NCBI RefSeq assembly: GCF_003473485.1
Contig: NC_053046.1
Span: 878,001 to 942,000 of the forward strand
Reading direction: 5' to 3'
DNA length: 64,000 bases
DNA from: Medicago truncatula
Taxonomy: Eukaryota > Streptophyta > Magnoliopsida > Fabales > Fabaceae
Of the stretch, positions 1 through 10,498 are shown in pieces. A program made the position numbers and the translations under genes. Within the stretch, counting starts at the first letter, position 1. Each line of letters begins with the position of its first letter. The notes below the pieces were generated by a model. That model was not told the origin of the DNA. It saw nothing but the letters and a program-made list of their open reading frames with translations, and made no database searches.

Positions 1-134
1 ATGCTATTCCTTAATATCTACTTTGTCGAACTTCTTTTTTAATTGGTGGGGCAATAATGAACTGATCCTAGATTTCTTTTTTTCCAGTTTTGTAGTTTAC
101 CAAACATAACATCTTTACTTTGATATTGTTGTAG

Positions 135-1160
<1,026 letters not shown>

Positions 1161-1278
1161 ATCATTGTTTAAGGCTTTAAATTGCTTCACTTATGATTTT
1201 TCTTGAGAATTTTCATGGATATCGATTCAAATAAAATTTGCTGTATTCTGATTCTGTAATAAAACTTGTAGAAAAATC

Positions 1279-1300
1279 CTTGACCAAAAAAAAAAAAAAA
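1279..1300 (+). mobile_element. Minimal poly(A) retro-insertion with target-site duplication
   Basis: The 18-mer AAAACTTGTAGAAAAATC occurs at 1261-1278 and again, identical, at 1301-1318. Between the copies lies only CTTGACC plus a run of A. A perfect direct repeat around an almost pure poly(A) segment is what target-primed reverse transcription leaves when the inserted cDNA is cut to its tail. It lies in the 3' flank of the cysteine synthase gene. Confidence 0.7.
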
Positions 1301-1895
1301 AAAACTTGTAGAAAAATCGGATGGAATAAATATGGCATTTGTGAGTATTGTACTGTTTTTCTTAAAGTTAAGAATGAATAGTTGGGGAAGAATCTAAGTT
1401 CGAGGTCTAACTAGATTTTACATGTCTTCTAACCAAACTCTGGTAGTGTAATGTGTTTTTGTTATAATTTTTTTAATAAAGAAATTTTCAACGAAAGTTT
1501 CAAATGAAAAATCTCTTGGAATAATTTATCTTAAAATGTCATTCTAAGTATTTTATCATTTGGTTATAATTTTTTTTTACTAAAATTTTGAAAAATATCT
1601 CTAAAAAAAAACTATTTCAAATAGTTTTTCATAAAAATTATTTTTGAAAGATGTCATTTTGAAAAAATGTGATTTTTACTATGTAAAATTCCGAACAATG
1701 AATATTTAAGTTAGTGAATGTCAAAATCTCTTTTTTAACTTATATTAAATGAGTTTGAAATAACTTTTACTATTTTTTGAGTAAATTTAAAAAAAAAAAT
1801 CCATTTTTAAAAATACAAAGGAAAATCCATTTTTTTTTTAAATCTAAAACAAACGGGTCCTAGAACAAATCCTTAACTAGATTTACATACCTTCT

Positions 1896-1980
1896 TCTTT
1901 TTTGTGGTGGCTGGGTTTGAACCCCGGACCTTGCATATTTTATACATTATCCATACCAACTGAGTTATGCTCACGTGGGC
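1896..1980 (-). mobile_element. tRNA-derived SINE, minus strand
   Basis: An 85-bp insertion flanked by perfect 17-bp duplications AGATTTACATACCTTCT (1879-1895 and 1981-1997). On the minus strand it reads A box-like TAACTCAGTTGGT, B box-like GGGGTTCAAACCC, then an A-rich tail. A related but uninterrupted sequence at 1409-1440 (AACTAGATTTTACATGTCTT, then CTAACCAAACTC) shows the empty site. Confidence 0.9.
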
Positions 1981-2744
1981 AGATTTACATACCTTCTAAC
2001 CAAACTCGGTGGATTCTCAGTACTCAATTCCCTAAAAACCAAAGGGTTATTAAGGAAAAAAAAACTCCCTTTTTTATGGTAATCAATGGAAAAATATAAG
2101 GTGAATGTTCTATGGGTCCCTTAGCTTACTCTAAAGTAGCTCGGATTTCTTAGATCATAACTCTCAATTGTACAAAATCTATCGGAGGATACGATCTGAT
2201 CAACGTTTTTTTTTGTCGACTGTAACTTTTATTGGCTAATTTCAAAGGTTGAGCAATCCACTGACCCGATTGACATTTATTTTCTGACTGTAACTCCTGA
2301 TGGACCAATTTCAAAGGTTGAGGAATCCACGGGACGCAAAGACACAAAGAGCAAGCTTAAAAGGAATCCATGACCGATCCCTTTTATGTTTATGTTTGTA
2401 TGTGACATTTGACCTTCTACGTAGAGTTTAATGGTCATGTATTGTGTTTATGAAGATTAATTTTGCCTTTCAAAAGGGTTAAACGGGCAGAGCATGTTGT
2501 TCGTTTGTCTTTTATTAATGTTTAATTAATGATTGATTATATATAATGAGATAAAATAATAAGAAGTGTAGAGATTAATTGAGATTGGTATGCAACACAC
2601 ATAGAGTAGTGTTTGTTTGAGAAAATCCAAAAATAAGAAAGAAAGTGGGAAAAAGAAGAGAAAAGAAATGGTGGTAATCTAGAAAAGGACAAGAAAAGCG
2701 GGGAAGGGGAATTGTTAAGTGAAAAGGACAGACAGCTGTAAACA

Positions 2745-2900
2745 GAGAGAGAATTAGGGTACCGTACCGTACGGATGAATGTGAAATGAAATGAATAAAA
2801 AAGGAAACGTGAAATGTGTATAATCAATGTTTGAGGTAAAGTATTGAAGTAGAAAAGATTATTTGCATTTGCATGGTTGTTTTGTTTGAACATTTCTTCT
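2745..2900 (+). promoter_or_regulatory. Possible promoter of the C/D-RNA array
   Basis: Just upstream of the first RNA module is GAATTAGGGTACC (about 2751-2763), close to the telo-box core (AAACCCTAA on the other strand) common in plant ribosomal-protein and snoRNA promoters, and a TATAATCA stretch near 2819. The position suits a promoter for the whole array, but nothing else supports it. Confidence 0.25.
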
Positions 2901-2915
2901 TCTTCTTCTTCTTCT

Positions 2916-3027
2916 GGAGGCAGTGATGAACGGTTGTTGTGTTGTGTTGTGTTGTGTTGTATGGCGAGGCGTTTCTTCTTTCTAACGCAGCCACACACAC
3001 CCATTTTTTCTTTCTTTCTGAGCCTCC
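2916..3027 (+). ncRNA. C/D-like RNA module A0
   Basis: Terminal stem GGAGGC (2916-2921) / GCCTCC (3022-3027), C box GTGATGA (2923-2929), D box CTGA (3018-3021). Internal hairpin: TGGC (2962-2965), GAG, GCGTT (2969-2973), loop of 10, AACGC (2984-2988), single A, GCCA (2990-2993). A (GTTGT)n run lies between the C box and the hairpin. Length 112 nt. No guide target recognised. Confidence 0.7.
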
Positions 3028-3165
3028 CATCCTTTTCTTTGTCACCACATTGCATTTCAACTTTGTGAGTGAGTTTCTTACTTCACTTCACTCTCGCTTT
3101 GTTTCTCTCTTTTTCACCTTCTTCATTTCATTTTCTTTTTTTCTCTTCTTCTTCTCTTCGAGGAC

Positions 3166-3256
3166 GAGGCTGTGATGATCGATCAAAACAGAACAGAGTA
3201 GTCTCATGGCGAGGCGACTCCCGCAGCCATGCTTCTGTTCTCTCTCTCTGAGCCTC
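3166..3256 (+). ncRNA. C/D-like RNA module B0
   Basis: Terminal stem GAGGC (3166-3170) / GCCTC (3252-3256), C box GTGATGA (3172-3178), D box CTGA (3248-3251). Internal hairpin CATGGC (3205-3210), GAG, GCG, loop ACTCC, CGC, A, GCCATG (3226-3231). An outer arm AGAACAG / CTGTTCT pairs outside the hairpin. Only 91 nt, the shortest and cleanest class B copy. Confidence 0.72.
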
Positions 3257-3339
3257 CCTCCTTTTCTTCTTTCTACACCCCCTTAATACATTATTAGGGT
3301 TTCAAGTCTCTCTTTTTCACCTCATTTCTTACTTCTCAG

Positions 3340-3382
3340 CTACAAACAAATTTCATGATATTCATTTTCTTCAACAAATGAG
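3340..3382 (+). ncRNA. Putative host exon E1, unit 0
   Basis: Bounded by CTTCTCAG (acceptor-like) and AG|GTACATTTC (donor-like). It ends in TTCAACAAATGAG, matching the ends of E1 in the other units (GAAGAAATGAG). TTAGGGTTT, a telo-box-like motif, lies about 40 bp upstream. Confidence 0.45.
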
Positions 3383-3490
3383 GTACATTTCTCTTGCCCA
3401 TTTTCATATTAGTTATCAGAAATTGATTTTCTACTAAAAACACCTTCTCATTTGAACTAAGTTTTTAGATTTTTCTACTCTTCAGATTCT

Positions 3491-3529
<39 letters not shown>

Positions 3530-3809
3530 AAAAAAGCTTTAACAAACATGCTCTCATTTCATGTGTTGTAGACCCTCTATATTTGCCAAAGTAGTCTTGC
3601 ATTAGACATTAGTCTCAAATTCAAGAGTAAATATGGTTCCGGCAACAAAGAATCTACATATTGTCTTTTTTAGTTCATCCTTTATCTTTTATTGCTTCTA
3701 TGTGTGTATTCTGCAAAAATGTTTTATTCAGAATATTAATACTACCATCATGAATAAATATGTTGCTCATTCTTTTGATCTATTTCGCTATATATGTTTT
3801 CTTTTCCAG

Positions 3810-3881
3810 TGCTTTTGATTGTTGAATCTGAGCTAACCTATTTAGACCTGTTTCAATCTTTTAAATTGGATGAGCCCAAAG
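3810..3881 (+). ncRNA. Putative host exon E2, unit 0
   Basis: Starts after TTCTTTTCCAG and ends at CCCAAAG|GTACAAC. The block TGCTTTTGATT ... CTATTTAG ... CTGTTTCAATCTT ... GAGCC recurs in later units with the same borders. No conserved reading frame. Confidence 0.45.
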
Positions 3882-4072
3882 GTACAACACATTGATTACA
3901 TCTTCATACCCTTGGCAAAAAGTTAAATTCATAATCAACTCAAAACTTTGTTAATCTTTGATACAAGGTGTTGCAACCTTGTTTTGTTTTAGTTTTAATG
4001 GTTGTACAAATATCATTTCACTTTTGTGAACCTTCAATGTTTTTGCCAAAATAATATTGCATTGTGCATTTA

Positions 4073-4207
4073 GCAACACTCTCTAACACTCCACTCTTTT
4101 ATGGGATGAAATTAATGTGGATCCTACAATTTAGAAATGAATCCCACATAAAGTGGTGACATCCACATTGATTTCCTCCAATGAGAGTGAGTTTTAGAGA
4201 GTGTTGC
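4073..4207. mobile_element. MITE with TIRs in unit 0
   Basis: Terminal inverted repeats GCAACACTCTCTAACACTCC and, reading inward from the right end, GCAACACTCTCTAAAACTCA. TA dinucleotides flank it (4071-4072 and 4208-4209). About 135 bp. Other units lack it at the matching place. Confidence 0.75.
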
Positions 4208-4572
4208 TAGCACCCCTCTTTGGTCAAATATGTTGACACTTGTATATTGTGAGCAATTTAGCTAACAAAGTTAGCGGAGATGGAAGTGTCGCAACTTGGA
4301 TAAGGATTACATTTGGTTTTACTGCTAATAACAACAGTTTCTTCCCAAGGCTTTACCTCAATTCTAAGAGGCCAAGTAACATCTGTTAGATTTAACTGAA
4401 TTTTCATTGAATGGGAGTGTTAAAGTTATTGAATCATTCAACTCTTTTCTACTTTTACGTAGTACTTATTATTATGTATATCCTGACAGTAAGCATTGAA
4501 GATTTGCATTGCATGTAGTTGAATACTTGTTTCTTATTCTAATTTGTTAGATTTTATTTAATTGAATCGAAT

Positions 4573-4640
4573 GAGGCAATGATGATGGATGGTTGTGGCG
4601 AGGCGTTTCTGATGCAGCCACCGCTCTCTTTCTGAGCCTC
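4573..4640 (+). ncRNA. C/D-like RNA module A1
   Basis: 68 nt, the size of an ordinary box C/D snoRNA. Stem GAGGC (4573-4577) / GCCTC (4636-4640), C box ATGATGA (4579-4585), D box CTGA (4632-4635), and an internal CTGA at 4609-4612 that could be D'. Hairpin GTGGC-GAG-GCGT / ATGC-A-GCCAC, with a G-U pair in the upper arm. Confidence 0.75.
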
Positions 4641-4883
4641 CTTTTTTGTTGCCATTGCAAGTTTTTGAGTGAGGCTTTGAAGAGTTTCTCACTCTCATCG
4701 CCGATGATCATTCCTACTGCACTCCTGCCTACCACCACCACCACCACCACCTCCACCACCGTCAACTAAAACAACAAAAGCTCGCTTGCTTTCTCTTTCA
4801 GCAATCTTCATCATCATCATCATCCTCGTCGAACTCAATTCGACCTTCTTTTTTTCTTTCTCACTTCTTCTTTTGGATATAAC

Positions 4884-5045
4884 GAGGCAGTGACGATGTT
4901 TCATGCAACTGCATCAGATCAGACATTGTGAGTGAAGAAGAAAACAGCCGTGTCATGGCGAGGTGACTCCAACTTGCAGTGGCAGCCATGCTTGTGCTCC
5001 TCCTCTTCACTCTGTTCTCTGACAGTACACCTCTATCTGAGCCTC
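4884..5045 (+). ncRNA. C/D-like RNA module B1
   Basis: 162 nt. Stem GAGGC (4884-4888) / GCCTC (5041-5045), C box GTGACGA (4890-4896, one base off), D box CTGA (5037-5040). Hairpin CATGGC (4954-4959), GAG, GTGACT / AGTGGC with one mismatch, A, GCCATG (4985-4990). Outer arm AGTGAAGA / TCTTCACT (8 bp). Confidence 0.7.
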
Positions 5046-5469
5046 TTATTCTTATTCGAAACTCCCCACACTCTTACTCACCCCTATGCTATTCCTCTTT
5101 TCTACACCTCTTACCATTTCCTTTCCTTACTTGGATTTTTTTTTTTTTTTTAATTTCTTTAATTTGTTTTTTGAATCTCTAGCATTAACTATTTCCCCAA
5201 CTCTCCATCTGCCATTTCTCTTTGCGCTTTTTAATCAATTTAATTTTATGTTATTTCTTGATGATATTCTTTTTTCTGTTTTGTTTCTGAGTCAGGAATG
5301 AGAGGCTGATATAGATTAGGTTTTATGTCTGTCTGGTTTCAGTATGAATCAATGTTAAATCCAGAGACAAAAGACTCTTTAAGGATGAAATGAGTTATGT
5401 ATAACTCTCTCTCTCTCTCTCTCTCCCTCCCTCCCTCTCTCTCGTTTTTTACCGCTTCTTTCTTTTCAG

Positions 5470-5550
5470 GTTGTGGCACAAACAAAACACAAGATGTCAA
5501 TATCTGTAGAAGCTCAAGAAATTTGATATTTATTTTGACGAAGAAATCAG
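5470..5550 (+). ncRNA. Putative host exon E1, unit 1
   Basis: 81 nt between TCTTTTCAG and CAG|GTACATTTC. It contains ACAAGATGTCAATATCTG, shared with unit 2. Same length and borders as the unit 2 copy. Stop codons and indels between copies argue against coding. Confidence 0.5.
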
Positions 5551-5656
5551 GTACATTTCTTTTTCATTCATCTCATTGACAACCCCAAGTTCATATTATG
5601 CGGATATTAATATTCAGTTCATGTCCTGTAGACCTTCTAACTTTTGTCAAAGTAGT

Positions 5657-5741
5657 ATTTTTTTTTTTTTTTTTGATAAATCAAAAGCAAAATGACATCC
5701 AAAAAGAATAGCACCCAACTAAGTTGGTACCCTACTCTAAT
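5657..5741 (-). mobile_element. 5'-truncated poly(A) retroposon fragment, minus strand
   Basis: Flanked by a perfect 16-bp duplication CTTTTGTCAAAGTAGT (5641-5656 and 5742-5757). On the minus strand the 85-bp body ends in TTTTGATTTATC plus poly(A). Parent family not identified (SINE or LINE tail). Confidence 0.8.
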
Positions 5742-6261
5742 CTTTTGTCAAAGTAGTCTTGCATTACACAATAGTTTTAAATTCAAAGTGTGATCATGTT
5801 TTTGCTCTCAATACTTTACTCTTCCTACTAGAAATGCCACTCATTAACCTACTGCATTTAAGAAATATTGAACAGTTTGATATTGGGTAAAATTGATTAC
5901 TCACTTCTATAGAAAACAAGTATCTGGTCAAATATGTTGACACTTGTAAACTGTGAACAAATTAGCCAACCAAGTTAGTGGATATGCAAGTTTCATAACT
6001 TGGATTCAATCTTTTTTGGTTACAACGATTCAATCTGGTTTCACTCCTAATAATGATATTTTGATAATTTCATTAATTTACTAATGGATATGGATATCTG
6101 TTACTACGAATACCATTACCTTATCTGTATCCATTAACTAAGAGTTAATTGTGAATAATGTTTGAACTGAATGACGATAAGGTAAGTATTGAAGAAGATT
6201 TGCATTGCATGTAGTTGATTCAACACTGCTTCTTCTTTTATTTTTTCTTTCTAATTTGAAA

Positions 6262-6353
6262 GAGGCAGTGATGATTGATGGAAGGATGGTTGTGTGGCGA
6301 GGTGTATTTGACGCAGCCACCACTATCCTTCTGTCTCTTTCTTTCTGAGTCTC
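6262..6353 (+). ncRNA. C/D-like RNA module A2
   Basis: 92 nt. Stem GAGGC (6262-6266) / GTCTC (6349-6353, one G-U), C box GTGATGA (6268-6274), D box CTGA (6345-6348). Hairpin GTGGC-GAG-GTGT / ACGC-A-GCCAC: the upper arm changed from GCGT to GTGT yet still pairs. Confidence 0.7.
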
Positions 6354-6491
6354 CTTTTTTGTTGCCATTGCATTGCAAGTTTGTGATTTTGAGTAGGTGA
6401 GGCTTTGATGAATGAGTTAGTTTCTCACTCTCATTGCCAATGATCCATCGTTTCTATTTCTCTCTCTCTACTCTACACACACACACACACC

Positions 6492-6522
<31 letters not shown>

Positions 6523-6625
6523 GCAAAAGTGCGCTCGCTTTCTCTTTCTACTTCTTCTTCAACATCCTCGTCGTTGTTCGAACTCAACGCGACCTTTTTT
6601 TCTCTCTTCTTCTTTTTGATATTAC

Positions 6626-6780
6626 GAGGCTGTGATGATCCATGTTTCAGATCAGGCATTCTGAGTGTGAAGAACAACACAGCTGTGTTATGGCGAGGCG
6701 ACTCTGTCTGTTGCAGCCATGCTCCTGCTCTGCTTCTTCACTCTCTTCTCTAACAAACAATACACTTCTATCTGAGCCTC
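6626..6780 (+). ncRNA. C/D-like RNA module B2
   Basis: 155 nt. Stem GAGGC (6626-6630) / GCCTC (6776-6780), C box GTGATGA (6632-6638), D box CTGA (6772-6775). Hairpin ATGGC-GAG-GCGAC / GTTGC-A-GCCAT. Outer arm TGAAGAA / TTCTTCA. Confidence 0.72.
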
Positions 6781-6883
6781 CTATTCTTCTTCTACACCCC
6801 CACACTCTTAGTCTCTCTGGAGTGAGAGGCTGAGATAGATTAGGGTTCAGTCTGTCTTTTTCACCTCAGCTCCTACTTTTCAG

Positions 6884-6964
6884 GTGGTGGTACAAGCAAA
6901 ACACAAGATGTCAATATCTATACATGCTTAACAAATTTGATATTGATTTTGTTGAAGAAATGAG
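6884..6964 (+). ncRNA. Putative host exon E1, unit 2
   Basis: 81 nt between CTACTTTTCAG and ATGAG|GTACATTTC. Very similar to the unit 1 copy. GATTAGGGTTC (telo-box-like) lies about 45 bp upstream. Confidence 0.5.
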
Positions 6965-7019
6965 GTACATTTCTTTTACATTCATCTCATCTCATTCACA
7001 ACACCAACTTCATTAGTTA

Positions 7020-7345
7020 TTTAGAATGAAAAATCAGTTTTTTTTTGCTGAAGTTAGTTATCAGAAAACGATTTTCTGAGAAACTACTAAAAATTAGTTA
7101 TTTAGAGAGTAATTTTTGGAGATATTTTAAAAAAGCAGAAGTTGTTTTCTGTTTGTATACTAGAATGAAAAATCACTTTTTTAAAAATAAAAAAAAAATT
7201 TAGTTACCAGAAAATGATTTTCTGAAAAATTACTAAAAGCAGCTTCTAATTTGAAGCAGGTTTTAATGTTTTTTCAGATGGAGAAAAACTGCTAAAAGTA
7301 TTATTTTGTTTAAAAATGTGATTTTTTTATGAAAAAAGCTGTAAC
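7020..7345. repeat. AT-rich dispersed repeat inside unit 2
   Basis: Carries GAAAAATCAC, two related TCAGAAAACGATTTTCTGA-like palindromic blocks, and ends ATGAAAAAAGCTGTAACAAACATG. A shorter relative sits in unit 0 (about 3410-3560, around a long T run). Probably an old MITE present before the units duplicated; no clear ends found. Confidence 0.4.
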
Positions 7346-7658
7346 AAACATGCTCTCAATTTCATGTGACGCAGACCCTCTAACTTTTGCCAAAGTAGCC
7401 TTGCATTAGACATTAGTCTTAAGTTCAAAATGTGATCCAATTTTCTATGTGTGTATTCTGCAATGAATATGATTCTGCAAAGAAGAAATGTGGTTTCGGC
7501 AACAAACAATCTACATATTGTCCTTAGTTCAACTTTTCTTTCTTTTATGTGTGTATTCTGCAAAAAGTGTTCTATTCAGAATATTAATACCACCATCATG
7601 GATAAATATGTTGCTCTGTCTTGACCTAACTTTTGGCTATATATGTTTTCTTTTCCAG

Positions 7659-7750
7659 TGCTTTCGTTTGTAGTCTTTCAGAGTCAACTTTGGAGCTGCT
7701 AGATGACCTATTTAGCTCTTTTTAAATTTCAAAATGGGAAGAGGCTAAAG
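7659..7750 (+). ncRNA. Putative host exon E2, unit 2
   Basis: Starts after TTCTTTTCCAG and runs to GGCTAAAG, but the next bases are ATATAA where other units have GTACAA, so the donor looks lost in this copy. Confidence 0.4.
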
Positions 7751-7940
7751 ATATAAATTGATTAAAATCTTCATACCGATGGCAAAAAGGTAGATTCATA
7801 ACCAACTGAAAACATTGTCAATCTTTAATATAAGATGTTGCAACCTTGTTTTGCTATAATTTTCATGGTTGCGAACCGACACAGATTGGGAATGGTTCGG
7901 TTTGTTGAACTGTTTCTTGTGGTATGTTGGGTATGTATTT

Positions 7941-7993
7941 GAATGCGGATGTTGGATGGATGGTTCTGCCAAGGAGTTTCTATCATGAGCCGA
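7941..7993 (+). pseudogene. Remnant of an A-class module, unit 3
   Basis: GGATGGATGGTTCTGCCAAG, then GAGTTTCTATCATG, matches the 5' half of the unit 5 A module. The C box, right arm (ACGCAGCC) and D box are gone, and no B module follows. Confidence 0.6.
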
Positions 7994-8018
7994 AATATGT
8001 TTTATATATAAAAGGATA

Positions 8019-8205
8019 TTTTGTCAACGTTTCTGTTATTCTAAAATCTGGATGTGCAAAATACATATCGTGGCTACATATTTTGTCAACGTTTCTGTTA
8101 TTCTAAAATCTGGATGTGCAAAATACATATTGTGGCTACATATTTTGTCAACGTTTCTGTTATTCTAAAATCTGGATGTGCAAAATATGTTGCTCCTTGA
8201 CCTAA
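8019..8205 (+). repeat. 62-bp tandem repeat, three copies
   Basis: TTGTCAACGTTTCTGTTATT recurs at 8021, 8083 and 8145, with GGATGTGCAAAATACATAT in each period. The copies are almost identical, so the expansion is recent. It sits where the rest of the unit 3 modules should be. Confidence 0.9.
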
Positions 8206-8234
8206 CTTGTGGCTATATATGTTTCCTTTTCCGG

Positions 8235-8274
8235 TGCTTTTGATTGTCGTCTTCAAAATAGGAAGAGCCTAAAG
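8235..8274 (+). ncRNA. Shortened second copy of exon E2, unit 3
   Basis: TGCTTTTGATTGTCGTCTTC through GCCTAAAG|GTACAA, lacking the middle of E2 and with CCGG in place of the CCAG acceptor. It belongs to a local duplicate of 7620-8010 spanning about 8195-8500. Confidence 0.4.
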
Positions 8275-8884
8275 GTACAATAATTTTATTAACATCTTCA
8301 TACCCATGGCAAAGAAATAGATTCATAATCAACTGAACGTTGTCAATCTTTAATATAAGATGTTGCAACCTTGTTTTGCTATAATTTTCATGGTTACAAA
8401 CTGACACAGATTGAGAAATGGTTCGGTATGTTGAACTGTTTCTTCTCGTGTGTTGGGTATGTATTTGAATGAGCCTAAATATGTATTATATATATTAAAG
8501 GGTATTTTGTTAAATTTTTTATGTTGTCATCGTTTCAGTTAATCTAAAATCCGGTTGTGCAAAATACATATTTTCCTAAGGATCATTTTTTTGCCGTCCG
8601 GATTCTAAATTTTGCATAAAACGCGTTCGGATTTTAAAATCCGGACAATAATTAAAGAAAGACAAGCTTGTCCTTACAAACAGAAAGCGTCCTTCAATAA
8701 ATTGTGAGAAAGTGTCAACCAAGTTATCAATGCAGCCACTAGTTTCCGGTCAAATATGTTGATACTTGTATATTGTGAGCAATTTAGCCAACCAAGTTAG
8801 TGGAGATTCAATTGTGAAAGCTTAGATTAAATCTGGTTTTACTTCTAATAATAACAGATGCTTCCCAAGGCTTTAGCTCATTCT

Positions 8885-9455
8885 ATCCATGTTAAATAGG
8901 CACCCCCATTGTGACACCAATTAATACGGTGCCTATAAAGATGGGTGCTTTATAAGGCACCCTCTCTCTCCTATTACTCATGGGAATTAATTCTATTTTT
9001 TTCTTTATTCAATTGTTGTATTATTTTAATATTAAAAAGTAAATTATATATTAGTTGCAAGAGTAATATTTAATTGATCAACATTAAATTTTCAACAAAA
9101 ACTTTTTCTAAAACAAAAAATAATTTACCCATTTGAATAGGAAAAAAACAAAACAAACATACAGTGATTGTATTTAAACAAAACAACGAATAATTTACCA
9201 TCGTTTATTTTATATTGTTTTCTCAAGTTTTAACTTTGTTTATAATTTATAATTAAATTACTTCAATATTTTAAAAGTATATAAATTATTGTTAAAATTT
9301 AATGATATAGAGTTATTGCAGGGACCCAATTAATAACTATTTTGAGGTGCGGGGTTGGAGATATTGGGTGCTTATTAAGTATTAATTATAAAACGAATGG
9401 CGTGTACGGTCGGGGCCCGTTTAAGCACCCAAATAGAGTGCTGCATTGTGGATGG
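8885..9455. mobile_element. Non-autonomous DNA element of about 570 bp in unit 3
   Basis: Interrupts unit sequence that is continuous near 4370-4400 (AAGGCTTTACCTC then AACATCTGTTA). The ends are ATCCATG... and ...TGTGGATGG, with TCT on both sides (8882-8884 and 9456-9458). The interior is AT-rich with GC-rich ends containing GGCACC / GGTGC blocks. Superfamily uncertain. Confidence 0.6.
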
Positions 9456-9568
9456 TCTAACATCTGTTATATTTAACTGACTTATCATTAAATGGGAGTG
9501 TTAAAAGTCGAGTCATTCAACACTTTTCTACTTTTCCTATTACTTATTATGTATATTCTGATGGTAAG

Positions 9569-9792
9569 TGTTGAAATTTGGGGCCTAACTCATCCTTACA
9601 AAACCTGCTTGTAAGGTGAGGAATGCCTCCTCTCTATAAACTCTTCTCAAGAGTCCTATCTATCCGATGTGGGACTAAATCCACCCCCTCAAAGCCAACA
9701 CAATGAAGGTGTTGGAAGCTGCAATGAAGGCAAACCAAAGGCCGCAATTTAGGCCACAGGGGCGGACCGCAATAAAGGCGGGATTTCCAACA
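9569..9792 (+). mobile_element. Solo LTR (or TRIM-like) of a TG..CA LTR family
   Basis: Begins TGTTGAAATTTGGGG and ends GATTTCCAACA. The flanking 5-bp duplication is GTAAG / GTATG. The matching place in unit 0 (near 4489) is uninterrupted, so this inserted after the units duplicated. Related to 40618-40850; both contain CTTGTAAGGTGAGG and ATGTGGGACTAAATCCACCC. It is an isolated fossil end with no internal genes. Confidence 0.75.
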
Positions 9793-9882
9793 GTATGTAT
9801 TGAAGATTTGCAATGCATGTAGCTGAATACTTGCTTCTTATTCTAATTTTGTTGGGTATTATTAAATTGAATTAAAACGAAT

Positions 9883-9958
9883 GAGGCTGTGATGATGGAT
9901 GGATGAATGGTCGTGGCAAGGCGTTTCTGACGCAGCCACCACTCTCTTTCTGAGCCTC
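9883..9958 (+). ncRNA. C/D-like RNA module A4
   Basis: 76 nt. Stem GAGGC (9883-9887) / GCCTC (9954-9958), C box GTGATGA (9889-9895), D box CTGA (9950-9953). Hairpin GTGGC-AAG-GCGT / ACGC-A-GCCAC with a five-base loop; the bulge is AAG instead of GAG. Confidence 0.75.
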
Positions 9959-10181
9959 ATTTTTTGTTGCCATTGCAAGTTCTTGGGTGAGGCTTTCATG
10001 AGTTTCTCACTCATTGCTGATGATCATTCCTACTAAACTCCACTCTACCACCACCAACAATAACAACAACAAAAGCTCTCTCTCTCTCTCTCTCTCTGCA
10101 CCATCATCATCCTTGTCGCCATCGCCGTCGTTGAACTCGATTCGACCTTCTTTTTCTCTCTCTTCTTCTTTTGGATATAAC

Positions 10182-10343
10182 GAGGCAGTGATGATGTTTC
10201 ATGCAACTGCATCAGATCAGACATTGTGAGTGAAGAAGAAAACAGCCGTGTCATGGCGAGGTGACTCCAACTTGCAGTTGCAGCCATGCTCCTTCTCCAC
10301 CTTTTTGCTCTCTTTTCTGACAGTACACCTCTATCTGAGCCTC
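10182..10343 (+). ncRNA. C/D-like RNA module B4
   Basis: 162 nt, the same length as B1. Stem GAGGC (10182-10186) / GCCTC (10339-10343), C box GTGATGA (10188-10194), D box CTGA (10335-10338). Hairpin CATGGC-GAG-GTGACT / AGTTGC-A-GCCATG, fully paired with G-U pairs. Confidence 0.75.
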
Positions 10344-10417
10344 TTATTCTTCTTCAACACCCCCTACTCTCTCTCTCTCACTCACTCTTGTTTTTCACCT
10401 TATTACTTTCTTTTCTG

Positions 10418-10498
10418 GTGATGGCACAAACAACACTCAAGATATCAATATCTGTAGAAACATAAGAAATTTGATATTGATTTTGTTGAAGCTATGAG
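10418..10498 (+). ncRNA. Putative host exon E1, unit 4
   Basis: 81 nt matching units 1 and 2 (GATATCAATATCTGTAG), ending ATGAG|GTACATTTC. The acceptor reads TTTTCTG rather than TTTTCAG, so it may be skipped. Confidence 0.4.

Larger units (their letters stand above)
1161..2915. other. Spacer between cysteine synthase and the RNA array
   Basis: No protein gene seen. It holds the cysteine synthase 3' flank, the poly(A) insertion, the minus-strand SINE, AT-rich sequence at 1480-1860 and a two-copy imperfect tandem repeat of about 68 bp (about 2218-2262 and 2286-2330, each with ATTTCAAAGGTTGAG). The short open frames are low-complexity. Confidence 0.6.

Noticed and set aside
2537-3251. Several open frames of 60-170 codons over the first RNA unit, on both strands
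   Set aside because: They are driven by CT/GA-rich and GTTGT runs, are not conserved in the other units, and overlap the RNA modules.
4695-4904. Minus-strand frame with a poly-Gly/Val stretch
   Set aside because: It is the complement of a (CCA)n run. Similar frames near 6468 and 10045 differ in frame and content, as expected from simple repeats.
8019-8205. CRISPR-like array
   Set aside because: The 62-bp units are directly adjacent tandem copies with no unique spacers, in a plant genome.
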